This document shows, piece after piece, positions 47,386 through 56,438 of a DNA stretch of 64,000 bases. Under the pieces are notes generated by a model, which worked only from the letters and a program-made list of their open reading frames with translations, was not told where the DNA came from and made no database searches. Positions within the stretch are counted from its first letter, which is position 1, and the number at the start of each line of letters is the position of its first letter. Source of the DNA: Cognatishimia sp. WU-CL00825 (GTDB lineage: Bacteria; Pseudomonadota; Alphaproteobacteria; Rhodobacterales; Rhodobacteraceae); contig NZ_BAABWX010000003.1 of NCBI RefSeq assembly GCF_040364665.1, forward strand, positions 62,001-126,000, written 5' to 3'. A program made the position numbers and the translations under genes.

Positions 47386-49836
47386 TCAAGCTTTTACGCG
47401 CGCCGACGTTGGGTCATACAAGGGCTTCAAAGATGCTTCTGCTTTGACCCGTGTGCCCATCACATCAATTTCAAATTGCGAGGCTAGCAGTTCGGCTGGC
47501 TTTTCACCGGCGCAAGGCACATAACCCAGCCCAATTGCAGCACCAAGGTGATGCCCATAAGCCCCAGACGTCAAGTATCCGACGACTTCGCCATCCCGCA
47601 AAATCGGTTCGTTGTGATACAACAGTGGCTCCGAATCCGCTAATTTGAACTGTAGCATTCGGCTTTGTGGGCCGCTTTCTTTGCGGTCCAGAACAGCACC
47701 ACGACCAATGAAATCAGGTTTGTCGGTCTTAACCGCAAATCCAAGCCCCGCGTCGATCACATGATCCTCGCAAGTGATATCATGTCCGAAATGACGATAG
47801 CCTTTTTCTATACGCGCCGTGTCCATCATGTGCATGCCACACAATTTAAGATCCATGGATTCACCGGCCTGCCATAGGGTTTCAAACGCATGGCCAGCCA
47901 TGTCTGAGGACACATAGACCTCCCAACCAAGCTCGCCGACATAAGTAACGCGATGAACGCGGGCTAAGCCCATTCCAAGTTCGATTTCTTGAGCAGTGCC
48001 AAACGGGTTGACCGCGTTGGAAAAATCGTTGGGTGTTACCATTTCAAGCAGTTTGCGAGAATTGGGGCCCATCACCGCCAAGACAGCTTCGCCAGCGGTC
48101 ACATCGGTAATAACTACATTGAAATTCCCCTGGTTGCGCCGCATCCATGTTTGGTCAGCAAGGCGGGTCGCTGCAGGGGTCACCACAAGATAAGCCGTCT
48201 CGCTTAACCTAGTCACGGTCACATCAGCTTCGATTCCACCGGTTTGGTTTAGAAATTGCGTATAGACAATCTTGCCAACTGGAACGTCATATTGTCCACC
48301 GCCTATATAGTTCATAAAGGCAGTTGCGTCTTTGCCTTCCACGCGGATTTTGCCAAATGACGACATGTCATACATGCCGACGTTTTCACGGATTGCACGG
48401 TGTTCCTTAGCGACATTTGCAAAGAAATTTTGCCGCTTCCAACTGTATTGGTATTCGGCTTTTTGCCCCGGTTCGGCGATCCAGTTTGCACGTTCCCAGC
48501 CGGAAAATTCACCCATCACAGCACCACGCTCTAGCAAATGATGATGGACTGGCGAACGACGCACGCCACGTGCAGTTTCTTTCTGTTTGAATGGAAAATG
48601 GTCTTTGAAAAGCAAGCCGAGTGTTTCTTTGGACCGCTCTTTCAAATATTGGGCGTTGCTCTGGAACGGCTGCATACGGCTGATGTCAACATCGCCAAGA
48701 TCAAACGGCTTTTCACCAGCGTCCATCCACTCTGCAAGCGCCATTCCAGCGCCACCTGCAGACTGAATACCGATCGAATTGAAGCCAGCCGCCACCCAGA
48801 CATTTTCCATTTCTGGTGCCAGGCCCAGATGATAGGCGTCATCTGGCGTAAACGATTCCGGTCCGTTGAAAAAAGTGTGTATTCCGGCCTCGGCGAGCAA
48901 CGGAACACGGTCTACAGCCATCTCTAGAATCGGTTCAAAATGATCAAAATCTTCGGGCAATTGGTCAAATTCAAAGTTTTCTGGAATGCCATTGACGGCC
49001 CAAGGCTTGGCCTCTGGTTCAAAAGCGCCCAGCAAAATTTTGCCCGCATCTTCTTTGTAATACGCGTATTCATCCGGCACGCGCAATACTGGCAATTGCG
49101 TCATGCCGTCAATGTTTTCAGTGACAATATAGAAGTGCTCGCAGGCCTGAAGTGGAACGCTAGTGCCCGCCATTTTACCAACTTCGCGGCCCCACATGCC
49201 ACCGCAGTTCACGATCATATCACACTCGATAGTACCAATTTCCGCCCCGTCATCCGATTGCCATTCAACGCCCGTTACCTTAGGGCCCTCCTTGACAAAG
49301 CCTGTGACTTTTGTGCGCTCTTTGATCAATGCGCCGCGCTGTTTGGCCCCTTTTGCCAAGGCCAATGCAATGTTGCCAGGGTCCCCCTGCCCATCCAGCG
49401 GCAGATGCACAGCGGCCTTGATGCCTTCAAGATTTATGTGCGGATAAAGTTCCAAAACGCGTTCGTTAGAGATCTCGTTGACCTCGACGCCAAAGGCGCG
49501 GGCCATGGCAGCCTGACGATAGATTTCTTCCTTGCGTTCTTCGGTCAACGCAACAGTGATAGACCCGTTTCGCTTAAATCCCGTTGCAACGCCTGTTTCC
49601 GCTTCTAGTGTGCCATAGAGTTCTTGGCTGTACTTTGCGAGTTTGGTCATATTTTTGGTTGCGCGCAGCTGCGCAATCAAGCCAGCGGCATGCCATGTTG
49701 TGCCTGACGTCAGTTGTTTACGCTCCAGCAATACAATGTCAGTCCAGCCCTTTTTTGCTAAGTGATAGGCGACAGAGCACCCAATAACGCCACCCCCGAC
49801 GATAACGACACGCGCTTTGGTAGGTATGTTGCTCAT
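47386..49836 (-). CDS. Dimethylglycine/sarcosine dehydrogenase-like flavoprotein (paralogue 2)
   Basis: The 816-residue protein has an N-terminal FAD domain (VVIVGGGVIGCSVAYHLAKKGW) and His49 in TTWHAAG, the site of covalent FAD attachment in mammalian dimethylglycine dehydrogenase. The C-terminal half is a GcvT-like folate-binding domain (RENVGMYDMSSFGKIRVEG, LGWEVYVSSDMAGHAFE, DTARIEKGYRHFG). The expected reaction is oxidative demethylation of N-methylated glycine, passing formaldehyde to tetrahydrofolate. GGAG stands 8 bases before the ATG. It is the last gene of a locus with a GbdR-like regulator and a second paralogue. Confidence 0.86.
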   Translation of the reverse strand: MSNIPTKARVVIVGGGVIGCSVAYHLAKKGWTDIVLLERKQLTSGTTWHAAGLIAQLRATKNMTKLAKYSQELYGTLEAETGVATGFKRNGSITVALTEERKEEIYRQAAMARAFGVEVNEISNERVLELYPHINLEGIKAAVHLPLDGQGDPGNIALALAKGAKQRGALIKERTKVTGFVKEGPKVTGVEWQSDDGAEIGTIECDMIVNCGGMWGREVGKMAGTSVPLQACEHFYIVTENIDGMTQLPVLRVPDEYAYYKEDAGKILLGAFEPEAKPWAVNGIPENFEFDQLPEDFDHFEPILEMAVDRVPLLAEAGIHTFFNGPESFTPDDAYHLGLAPEMENVWVAAGFNSIGIQSAGGAGMALAEWMDAGEKPFDLGDVDISRMQPFQSNAQYLKERSKETLGLLFKDHFPFKQKETARGVRRSPVHHHLLERGAVMGEFSGWERANWIAEPGQKAEYQYSWKRQNFFANVAKEHRAIRENVGMYDMSSFGKIRVEGKDATAFMNYIGGGQYDVPVGKIVYTQFLNQTGGIEADVTVTRLSETAYLVVTPAATRLADQTWMRRNQGNFNVVITDVTAGEAVLAVMGPNSRKLLEMVTPNDFSNAVNPFGTAQEIELGMGLARVHRVTYVGELGWEVYVSSDMAGHAFETLWQAGESMDLKLCGMHMMDTARIEKGYRHFGHDITCEDHVIDAGLGFAVKTDKPDFIGRGAVLDRKESGPQSRMLQFKLADSEPLLYHNEPILRDGEVVGYLTSGAYGHHLGAAIGLGYVPCAGEKPAELLASQFEIDVMGTRVKAEASLKPLYDPTSARVKA

Positions 49837-49902
49837 TACGCTCACTCCAAAAGAATCTATTCACCGACAGACTGACATCGGGAAGCGGGACAGAATGCCT
49901 GA

Positions 49903-49924
49903 TTTTCGACACGTATGTCGGAAA
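49903..49924 (-). promoter_or_regulatory. Inverted repeat upstream of flavoprotein paralogue 2
   Basis: TTTCGACA and TGTCGGAAA flank CGTA, an inverted repeat with one unpaired base, in the 121-base gap between the AraC-type regulator and the flavoprotein gene. It lies about 70 bases before the start codon, a usual activator position. A role as binding site for the adjacent regulator is conjecture. Confidence 0.35.
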
Positions 49925-49957
49925 TTGCACCATTTGGACTGTCAGCGGTTACACAAT

Positions 49958-50917
49958 CTAGCTTGCGCGGCGACGCTTTCGCAAAGCCAGAGGTGTCATT
50001 CCATACACGCTTTTGTAAAGGCCCGAAAATCCATTAGAAAACCCGCATGCCAGGCCAACTTCGCGCACAGTCATATTGGTATTCACCAAGAGATTATTAG
50101 CTTTTGCAAGGCGGAGTTCTCGGTAGAAGGTATTCGGTGTGGTCCCCAAATGAGATTTAAATTTGCGCTCAAGTGAACGGTTAGACATGCCCATCACGCC
50201 GACAAGCTCGCCAATGGGCAACGGATCTTCAAAATTGGCTTGCATGATTTCAATACACTGATCCAGGTCCCGATCACCCGTGCTGGTACCTTTGGTCCCA
50301 GAGAAGGGTTGCTGCGTAGAGAAATCACGGATCTTGTCGTGCAGTAAAATGTTGGCGACGGTCAACTTGGTGGCCGACGAAACATGCCGACCAATCAGCG
50401 CCAATGACACATCAACCGTGGTCTCCATGCCGGCACAGGTGATGACGCCGCCGTGCTCCGAAGCAATGGCGGTGTTTGGTTCAAGGTGTCGCGAGCGCTC
50501 TTTTAAGAATTCAGCGTTTTCCCAATGCGTTGTAAAGACCGAGGCATCGGTTCCACTGTCTTTGATGTACCGGCTGGCAGCTTCGGCAAGTAAAAAAACC
50601 TGTCCCTGGCGGCATGTATAGGACGAGATAACCGATCCAAGCGCCAACGCCGGACAATCGGGATTAGAGTTTCCAATCACGAAAGCATAATTCGCGTCAG
50701 GTCTATTTGTATATGGCTCTGTATGCACAAATGCGTCGCAGCTTGCCGCTACGACGCCTCCGTCTTTTGAACGGTAAGTCCACCCAAATGGCGGCAACGC
50801 ACTAACCCGGTTGGCAATACGCAGCGTGTCGACCACGGCGGCCATCTCGGTCAGAACGAAGCCATCGGCAACAATTATGTCTATGTGCCAGTTAGGATGG
50901 GGTTCCGTTATTTTCAT
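49958..50917 (-). CDS. GlxA/GbdR-like AraC-type transcriptional regulator
   Basis: The 319-residue regulator has an N-terminal DJ-1/PfpI-like domain (about residues 10-180; HIDIIVADGFVLTEMAAVVDTLRIANR) and a C-terminal AraC HTH (about 225-315; PLPIGELVGVMGMSNRSLERKFKSHLGTTP, VREVGLACGFSNGFSGLYKSVYGMTP). GbdR, the activator of betaine and dimethylglycine catabolism in Pseudomonas, has this architecture. The ATG at 50917 overlaps the stop of the upstream dehydrogenase (ATGA). Its place between two dehydrogenase genes suggests it controls them in response to a methylated glycine. Confidence 0.85.
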   Translation of the reverse strand: MKITEPHPNWHIDIIVADGFVLTEMAAVVDTLRIANRVSALPPFGWTYRSKDGGVVAASCDAFVHTEPYTNRPDANYAFVIGNSNPDCPALALGSVISSYTCRQGQVFLLAEAASRYIKDSGTDASVFTTHWENAEFLKERSRHLEPNTAIASEHGGVITCAGMETTVDVSLALIGRHVSSATKLTVANILLHDKIRDFSTQQPFSGTKGTSTGDRDLDQCIEIMQANFEDPLPIGELVGVMGMSNRSLERKFKSHLGTTPNTFYRELRLAKANNLLVNTNMTVREVGLACGFSNGFSGLYKSVYGMTPLALRKRRRAS

Positions 50918-53358
50918 TCGCGTAATCGCTCGTTTGCAGGGTCCCAAAGCGGTGCATCGACCTGAACAGTTGCGCGACACCTTTGTCCGAATATCTCGAC
51001 CTCAAGTTCTGTGCCCGCTGCCATCAGATCTGCACGCACCACGCCCAGCGCAATGGATTTATTCACACGGTACCCGAAATTTCCTGACGTTGTCTCACCG
51101 ACAACTTCACCATTTTTCCAGATGGTGGACATATAGGGCGCATCTGCGTCTCCGGCATCAACCAGCAAGGTCACAAACCCCTTCTTTGCGCCCGCCTTTG
51201 CTTCGGCCTGAAGGGCAGATTTTCCAGGAAAATCTTGTGGTTTTTCAAGGCGAACGAAACGTTCAAGGCCGCCTTCAAGCAAAGAATAGTCGCTTGACAG
51301 ATCGCCTTTCCAAGTACGATAGCCTTTTTCGATGCGCATTGAATCTAGGGCAAACATACCAAACGGAGTTGCTCCTGCCTCGCGCACAGCAGAATAAATC
51401 GCTGCGGCACTGTCGACATGGCAATGTACTTCCCAACCAAGCTCTCCGACAAAAGAAACACGTGCCATTGCACAGGCCCGCCCAGAAATTTCTGCCGACT
51501 GATGGCTTAGCCACCCCAAAGACAGGTCCGCATCTGAAATTTTTTCAAAGAGGTTGCGTGCTTTCGAACCGGTCACCAGCATGGTTGTGTGGCTGTCTGA
51601 CAAGTCCACCAATTCCAAGCCATTAGGCAGGTTGCGCCATAGCAATTCAAAGTCGTGCCATTGCGCAACAGCTGCGGTCATCAGCGTAAACCTATCGTCT
51701 TCGTGCCGTATGCATGACATTTCTGTGACAATACGCCCACGCGAATCCGCAAAATAAACAAGGTTCATACGGCCAACTTTAGGCAAAGCACCAGCAACTT
51801 GCGTGCGAAGCCATTCAGCGGCACCCTGGCCCGTTAAGCTAAAACGCGAGAAACCACACATATCGATGACGCCGACACCGTCACGCACCGCTTCTACTTC
51901 TTCTTTAACACGCGCCGCCCATGGGCCATTGCGATCCCATGTCTCAGTGGCGGCCTCAGAAGTGTCATCCCCGTCTTTGGCGAACCAATTGGCACGTTCC
52001 CAGCCATTATAGGCACCCATCTGCCCGCCATCAGCAACTAGACGATCATGATTTGCGGACAGTTTTTTGTTACGGGCGGCTGGCCATTCGTGATGTGGGA
52101 AATGCATCGCATATTCATGACCATAGGTTTCAAGCGCTTTGTTCAGGCAGAAATCAAAATCGGCATGTGCCGTATAACGCCGGCTATCAACCGCCCACAT
52201 ATCCCATTCGGTTTCACCTTCGATGATCCACTCGGCCATTGTCTTGCCAGCGCCCCCGGCCTGCACAATGCCAAATGTAAAGGAATGTGCCTCAAATGCA
52301 TTTTTGACACCGGGCATTGGCCCCATCATCGGCAAACCATCTGGCGCATAGGGGATTGGCCCATTGATCACGCGGCCAACGCCTGATGTACCAAGCAACG
52401 GCACCCGTCCCATCGCGTCCTCAATATACCATTCCAGCCGGTCAAGATCGTCAGGATACAACTGAAAACTAAAGTCTTTTGGCATCGGGTCTTCGGAGGT
52501 CACCCAATGCGCTTTGCAGTTTCGTTCGTAGGGCCCAAGGTTCAAACCATGTTTGTCCTGACGTAGATAATAAGAACTATCAACATCACGAACCATAGGC
52601 AGCTTGCGACCGTTTTCTTTGGTCCAGGCTTCAATTTCGGGAATTTCCTCAGTCAGAAAGTACTGATGAGACATAACAGTCAAAGGCACATCGCGTCCAC
52701 CGAAGGGCTTAAACCACTCGCCAACTCGTTTTGCATAATAGCCTGCGCAATTCACAACAAACTCGCACTTGATGTCGCCTTTTTCCGTATGCACAACCCA
52801 TTCGTCGGCTTCGCGGCTGACACCTGTGGCTGGGCAAAACCGCTGGATATTCGCCCCCAGATCACGTGCACCTTTGGCAAGCGCCTGCGTCAGCTGCGCC
52901 GGATCAATATCGCCGTCCAGAGGGTCCCATAGGACACCTTCTAAATCGTGTGTCTCCATAAATGGATAGTAATCAAGCGCCTCTTTTGGCGTCATCATAT
53001 CCATTTCCAAGCCTTGATAGCGCGCCATGGAAGCGACGCGTTCAAATTCTTGCATCCGTTCTTTGGTGTGCCCCAAGCGCAAAGCACCCGTAACATGATA
53101 ATTCATCGGATAGTCAACGTCGTCTGCCAACGTCCGATACATCTCTAACGAATAGCGCTGCATGTTCATAACTGCCCAAGAAGCGGAAAAATTTGGGCAG
53201 TTGCCCGCGGCGTGCCAAGTTGACCCTGCGGTCAACTCGTTCTTTTCTAACAAGACACAGTCGGTCCAGCCCGCTTTGGCCAGATGATACAGTGTAGACA
53301 CGCCGATGGCTCCGCCACCAATAATGACAACACGTGCCGTGCTGGGAAAATTAGACAT
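50914..53358 (-). CDS. Dimethylglycine/sarcosine dehydrogenase-like flavoprotein (paralogue 1)
   Basis: The 814-residue protein has the same architecture as the paralogue at 47386-49836: FAD-binding VVIIGGGAIGVSTLYHLAKAGW, His49 in STWHAAG for likely covalent FAD, and a C-terminal GcvT-like folate domain (GVIDMCGFSRFSLTGQG, VGELGWEVHCHVDSAAA, DSMRIEKGYRTWKGD). The two share the N-terminus closely but differ beyond it, so they probably act on successive substrates such as dimethylglycine and sarcosine. It overlaps the downstream regulator by 4 bases. A XRE-cupin regulator lies 102 bases upstream on the same strand. Confidence 0.86.
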   Translation of the reverse strand: MSNFPSTARVVIIGGGAIGVSTLYHLAKAGWTDCVLLEKNELTAGSTWHAAGNCPNFSASWAVMNMQRYSLEMYRTLADDVDYPMNYHVTGALRLGHTKERMQEFERVASMARYQGLEMDMMTPKEALDYYPFMETHDLEGVLWDPLDGDIDPAQLTQALAKGARDLGANIQRFCPATGVSREADEWVVHTEKGDIKCEFVVNCAGYYAKRVGEWFKPFGGRDVPLTVMSHQYFLTEEIPEIEAWTKENGRKLPMVRDVDSSYYLRQDKHGLNLGPYERNCKAHWVTSEDPMPKDFSFQLYPDDLDRLEWYIEDAMGRVPLLGTSGVGRVINGPIPYAPDGLPMMGPMPGVKNAFEAHSFTFGIVQAGGAGKTMAEWIIEGETEWDMWAVDSRRYTAHADFDFCLNKALETYGHEYAMHFPHHEWPAARNKKLSANHDRLVADGGQMGAYNGWERANWFAKDGDDTSEAATETWDRNGPWAARVKEEVEAVRDGVGVIDMCGFSRFSLTGQGAAEWLRTQVAGALPKVGRMNLVYFADSRGRIVTEMSCIRHEDDRFTLMTAAVAQWHDFELLWRNLPNGLELVDLSDSHTTMLVTGSKARNLFEKISDADLSLGWLSHQSAEISGRACAMARVSFVGELGWEVHCHVDSAAAIYSAVREAGATPFGMFALDSMRIEKGYRTWKGDLSSDYSLLEGGLERFVRLEKPQDFPGKSALQAEAKAGAKKGFVTLLVDAGDADAPYMSTIWKNGEVVGETTSGNFGYRVNKSIALGVVRADLMAAGTELEVEIFGQRCRATVQVDAPLWDPANERLRE

Positions 53359-53397
53359 TTGACCTCCAAGAAAAGTGGCATCACACCACCGATACGG

Positions 53398-53412
53398 GCT
53401 GCCAAAGGCAGC
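53398..53412 (-). promoter_or_regulatory. Small hairpin in the leader of flavoprotein paralogue 1
   Basis: GCTGCC and GGCAGC flank AAA, a perfect 6-bp stem with a three-base loop. It lies between the XRE-cupin stop and the dehydrogenase start, about 40 bases before the ATG. A second short hairpin word, GGGCA-ACG-TGCCC on the minus strand, lies near 53425-53438. The pair could be an attenuator or a weak terminator of the regulator transcript. Confidence 0.35.
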
Positions 53413-53460
53413 GAGATTTCAATATTTGCAGGGCACGTTGCCCCAAAGGTTTGCGTTTCT

Positions 53461-54033
53461 TCAGTAAACAGGCGGCGCGATAACCCAAATGGCCACAGCC
53501 GCGTCGTCATAGGGGTTCATCCAGCGATACGTCTCTCCGCGTATACGAAAACTATCCCCCGGCCCCACTGTGAATTCTTGATCACCGATGAGCAGGTCGA
53601 GCTTTCCTGAGATGATATATCCAACTTCCTGCGTTGGTCGCTTTGCCTGAGATTGCATCACTGAATGGGGCTGAAAGGTCGAATGAACCATCTCAAAATC
53701 ATCGGTAAGATCAGGAGATAATAACTCTTCTGTTAGCCCTTCTTCACCAGGGCCCATCGCCCGTCGGGCGTGTGCTCGCACCACATAGCCTTGTTCTTGC
53801 GCAGGGGCGCTTTGCTGGCCAAATAGAATCGAGACCGGCACATCCAAACATTTTGCTATGGCCCGTAAATCTGAAATTGAGGGTTCTGATTTGTCCCGCT
53901 CGACCTGACTGACCCAACCAACGGACCGCCCGAGCATTTGGGCAAGATCGCTGAGTGTCAAACCCCGCGCTTTTCGCAATGCTCGAAGATCGACACCTAA
54001 GGTTTTTGCCTTGGCCAAGTCACTATGCAGCAT
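53461..54033 (-). CDS. XRE-family regulator with cupin domain
   Basis: The 190-residue protein has an N-terminal helix-turn-helix (residues about 12-70; LRALRKARGLTLSDLAQMLGRSVGWVSQVERDKSEPS) and a C-terminal cupin (about 110-185; EVGYIISGKLDLLIGDQEFTVGPGDSFRI). Regulators of this class (PuuR type) often sense an amine or amino acid and repress neighbouring catabolic genes. It lies directly upstream of the dehydrogenase locus on the same strand. Repeated TGAAAAA half-sites before its start suggest self-regulation. Confidence 0.9.
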   Translation of the reverse strand: MLHSDLAKAKTLGVDLRALRKARGLTLSDLAQMLGRSVGWVSQVERDKSEPSISDLRAIAKCLDVPVSILFGQQSAPAQEQGYVVRAHARRAMGPGEEGLTEELLSPDLTDDFEMVHSTFQPHSVMQSQAKRPTQEVGYIISGKLDLLIGDQEFTVGPGDSFRIRGETYRWMNPYDDAAVAIWVIAPPVY

Positions 54034-54047
54034 GATCGCCTACCGTC

Positions 54048-54113
54048 TCGTGAAAAAATTGGTTACTTTTTCATGATGGGCAATTTAGGTGAAAAATCAA
54101 ACAAAATTTTCAC
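54048..54113 (-). promoter_or_regulatory. Repeated TGAAAAA half-sites upstream of the XRE-cupin gene
   Basis: Two inverted repeats lie within 80 bases of the start: TCGTGAAAAA/TTTTTCATGA (54048-54057 and 54067-54076, 9 of 10 positions matching) and GTGAAAAAT/ATTTTCAC (54090-54097 region and 54106-54113). Four half-sites of the same kind next to a HTH gene are a likely autoregulatory operator. Confidence 0.5.
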
Positions 54114-54167
54114 GCGCTGCTGCCGCTCGCGTATTTCGCAGAAATCTTGTCGTTTTTTTAGAAAAAT

Positions 54168-54644
54168 TCAGCTCTGAAGGGCTGGCCCAGCGACGTTCTG
54201 AAAGACCTCGGCAAGAATCGCAGACAAGTGTTTTGCATCTTTCTCGGAAAACGCATCAGGAAGATCGCTATCGATATCAAAAACGCCCAAGAGCTGGCCC
54301 GCACTATTGTGAACCGGCAAGACCAACTCTGAGCGCGTCGTCGTCGAGCAGGCAATATGCCCAGCGAATGCCTCGACATCCTGAATAATTTGAATCTCGC
54401 CCGTGCGCGCAGCTGCACCACAAACGCCGCGTGAAAAGGGGATAACAAGACAACCGTGTCCGCCTTGGTAGGGGCCAATCTTTAACAATTCTGGTGCCAC
54501 TACGCGGTAAAACCCTGTCCAGTTAAACCGGGAGTCTGAATGGTGCACTTCACAAGCAACGGTGGCCATCAAAGACACCAAGTCATTTTCGCCGTGCGTG
54601 AGCGCATTAACAGAGTTTTTTAGGTCGTCATAATTCACTGGCAT
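54168..54644 (-). CDS. Free methionine-(R)-sulfoxide reductase (GAF domain)
   Basis: The 158-residue single-GAF protein reduces free methionine-R-sulfoxide. Cys65 (GGHGCLVIPF), Cys75 (GVCGAAA) and Cys99 (GHIACST) have the same spacing as the catalytic and resolving cysteines of E. coli fRMsr (84, 94, 118). NWTGFYRV and FDIDSDLPDAF are further family motifs. The ATG at 54644 has GGAG 6 bases upstream. It lies downstream of the thiolase gene on the same strand, with 62 bases between. This is an oxidative-damage repair enzyme, in line with the peroxiredoxin earlier in the window. Confidence 0.92.
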   Translation of the reverse strand: MPVNYDDLKNSVNALTHGENDLVSLMATVACEVHHSDSRFNWTGFYRVVAPELLKIGPYQGGHGCLVIPFSRGVCGAAARTGEIQIIQDVEAFAGHIACSTTTRSELVLPVHNSAGQLLGVFDIDSDLPDAFSEKDAKHLSAILAEVFQNVAGPALQS

Positions 54645-54706
54645 TTGAAGCTCCAATTAATAGAGCGGTTAAATGCCAGCCAATTGCTACCAGGGTCAAC
54701 CGAGAA

Positions 54707-55879
54707 TTAGGCCCGCTCTATCGCGATGGCCGTACCTTCGCCACCACCAATACAGATGGCTGCAACACCACGCTTTAGTCCACGCTTTTCCAGGGCGTTC
54801 AACAATGTCACCATGATACGTGCTCCAGAGGCCCCAATAGGATGCCCAAGCGCACATGCGCCACCGTTTACGTTCACAATGTCGCGCGACAAATTCATTT
54901 CATGCATAAAGGCCATCGGAACCACTGCAAAGGCCTCGTTGATCTCCCAAAGATCAACGTCTTCTTTTGTCCAACCGATTGCTTTGAGCAGTTTCTGGGC
55001 TGCTGGAACCGGTGCAGTGGTAAACAGATTTGGGGCCTGCGCGTGTGAAGCGTGTCCCACTATCCGCGCTCGGATATTCATGCCACGTTCATGCGCCACG
55101 TCCTCAGAAGCGACCACCAAAGCAGCTGCGCCGTCTGAGATGGATGAAGAATTGGCCGCCGTCACTGTACCCTCCTTGCGAAACGCGGGTTTCAATGCTG
55201 GAATTTTTTCCGGACGGGCCTTGGCGGGCTGCTCGTCTTCGACAAAAACAACCTCACCTTTGCGGGTCTTAAGGCTTACAGCCGCTATTTCGCCGTCAAA
55301 GGCCCCCGATTTTTGCGCTTCAAGCGCATTGGACAAAGATTTCAACGCGTATTCATCTTGCGCTTCGCGCGTAAACTGAAAGGATTCTGCACAATCTTCG
55401 GCAAAGGTGCCCATCAGTCGTCCCTTGTCATAGGCATCTTCTAGACCATCTAGAAACATATGGTCGAGCACTTGCTGATGGCCCAATCGCGCGCCGCCTC
55501 GCATCTTTGGCAAAACATAAGGCGCGTTTGACATGCTCTCCATGCCGCCTGCAATCATCACATCAGCATGACCCAGAGCAATCTGATCAAAACTCATCAT
55601 TGCCGCTTTCATGCCTGAGCCACACATTTTGTTCAGCGTCGTTGCTGGAACTTCTTCGCCCAGTCCACCTTTGAAGCCAGCTTGGCGCGCTGGAGCCTGC
55701 CCCTGACCCGCAGGCAAAACACAACCCATCAAAACTTCATCTGCAGTCGTTGCCCTGGCATCTTTCAACGCGGCTGCAATCGCAGCCCCGCCCAAAGTAG
55801 ACGCTTCGACACCATCAAAAACACCTTGAAAACCACCCATCGGTGTCCGGGACGCGCCTGCGATTATTACTGATTTCAT
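54707..55879 (-). CDS. Acetyl-CoA C-acyltransferase (thiolase)
   Basis: The 390-residue thiolase condenses or cleaves acyl-CoA. Catalytic Cys86 lies in LNKMCGSGMKA; the histidine in GGACALGHPIGASGAR and the second cysteine in AAICIGGGEGTA complete the active site. Size and sequence fit biosynthetic acetoacetyl-CoA thiolase (AtoB/PhaA group) as well as a degradative role; no polyhydroxybutyrate or beta-oxidation partner is adjacent to decide. ATG at 55879 has GAGG 6 bases upstream. Confidence 0.9.
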   Translation of the reverse strand: MKSVIIAGASRTPMGGFQGVFDGVEASTLGGAAIAAALKDARATTADEVLMGCVLPAGQGQAPARQAGFKGGLGEEVPATTLNKMCGSGMKAAMMSFDQIALGHADVMIAGGMESMSNAPYVLPKMRGGARLGHQQVLDHMFLDGLEDAYDKGRLMGTFAEDCAESFQFTREAQDEYALKSLSNALEAQKSGAFDGEIAAVSLKTRKGEVVFVEDEQPAKARPEKIPALKPAFRKEGTVTAANSSSISDGAAALVVASEDVAHERGMNIRARIVGHASHAQAPNLFTTAPVPAAQKLLKAIGWTKEDVDLWEINEAFAVVPMAFMHEMNLSRDIVNVNGGACALGHPIGASGARIMVTLLNALEKRGLKRGVAAICIGGGEGTAIAIERA

Positions 55880-56066
55880 GTCATGCCTCTTGGTCAAAAA
55901 CTTGCTTTGGCGATGTCAGCAGCGCCAATAGCTTTGCGTTGCGTTATGTCTTAAGCACCTCGGTTTCACTTGGGAATGGTCACAAGGAAACGACGTGGCG
56001 TCGCTCACGGAATGGTAACAATTTCTGCGTATTTTCTCGGTATGGCCATAGAAAATGAGGGTAAAT

Positions 56067-56396
56067 ATGAAGTTATCAAGCAATTTCCAAGGACCTGATC
56101 TTGTGATCACAATTCTAGCCAATCGCATTGACGCATCTGTTGCGTTGCAATTCAAAGAGGCGATGCGCGTTGAAACAGAGGTCGCGTCAGACCGGATTAT
56201 TTTGGACATGACACAGGTGGAATTTGTTGATTCCAGTGGCCTTGGTGCCATTGTGGGTGCGATGAAACAAAATGGCGAAGCCCGTCCGTTTGAATTGGTC
56301 GGCTTGTCAAAAGCAGTTAAAAAAGTGTTTCAACTTACGCGCATGGATACAGTTTTTACCATCTACGGCACATTGGATATCGCGTTGAGCGCCTAG
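56067..56396 (+). CDS. STAS-domain anti-sigma factor antagonist
   Basis: The 109-residue protein is a single STAS domain. The phosphorylatable serine lies in VEFVDSSGLGAIVG (residues 52-65), as in SpoIIAA and RsbV. In partner switching the unphosphorylated form binds an anti-sigma kinase and frees its client. The ATG at 56067 has GAGGG 5 bases upstream; the ATG at 56055 overlaps that site. A kinase-like ATPase gene follows 42 bases downstream, its likely partner. No PP2C phosphatase or sigma factor is in the window. Confidence 0.9.
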   Translation: MKLSSNFQGPDLVITILANRIDASVALQFKEAMRVETEVASDRIILDMTQVEFVDSSGLGAIVGAMKQNGEARPFELVGLSKAVKKVFQLTRMDTVFTIYGTLDIALSA

Positions 56397-56438
56397 CCAG
56401 ATGCGACCAAGTTTTGTTAGGCTTTAGAAAAAATCCGC

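Noticed and set aside
53359..53460. Glycine riboswitch ahead of the methyl-glycine dehydrogenase
   Set aside because: The gap is too short and lacks the conserved glycine-aptamer core. Only two small hairpins can be drawn.
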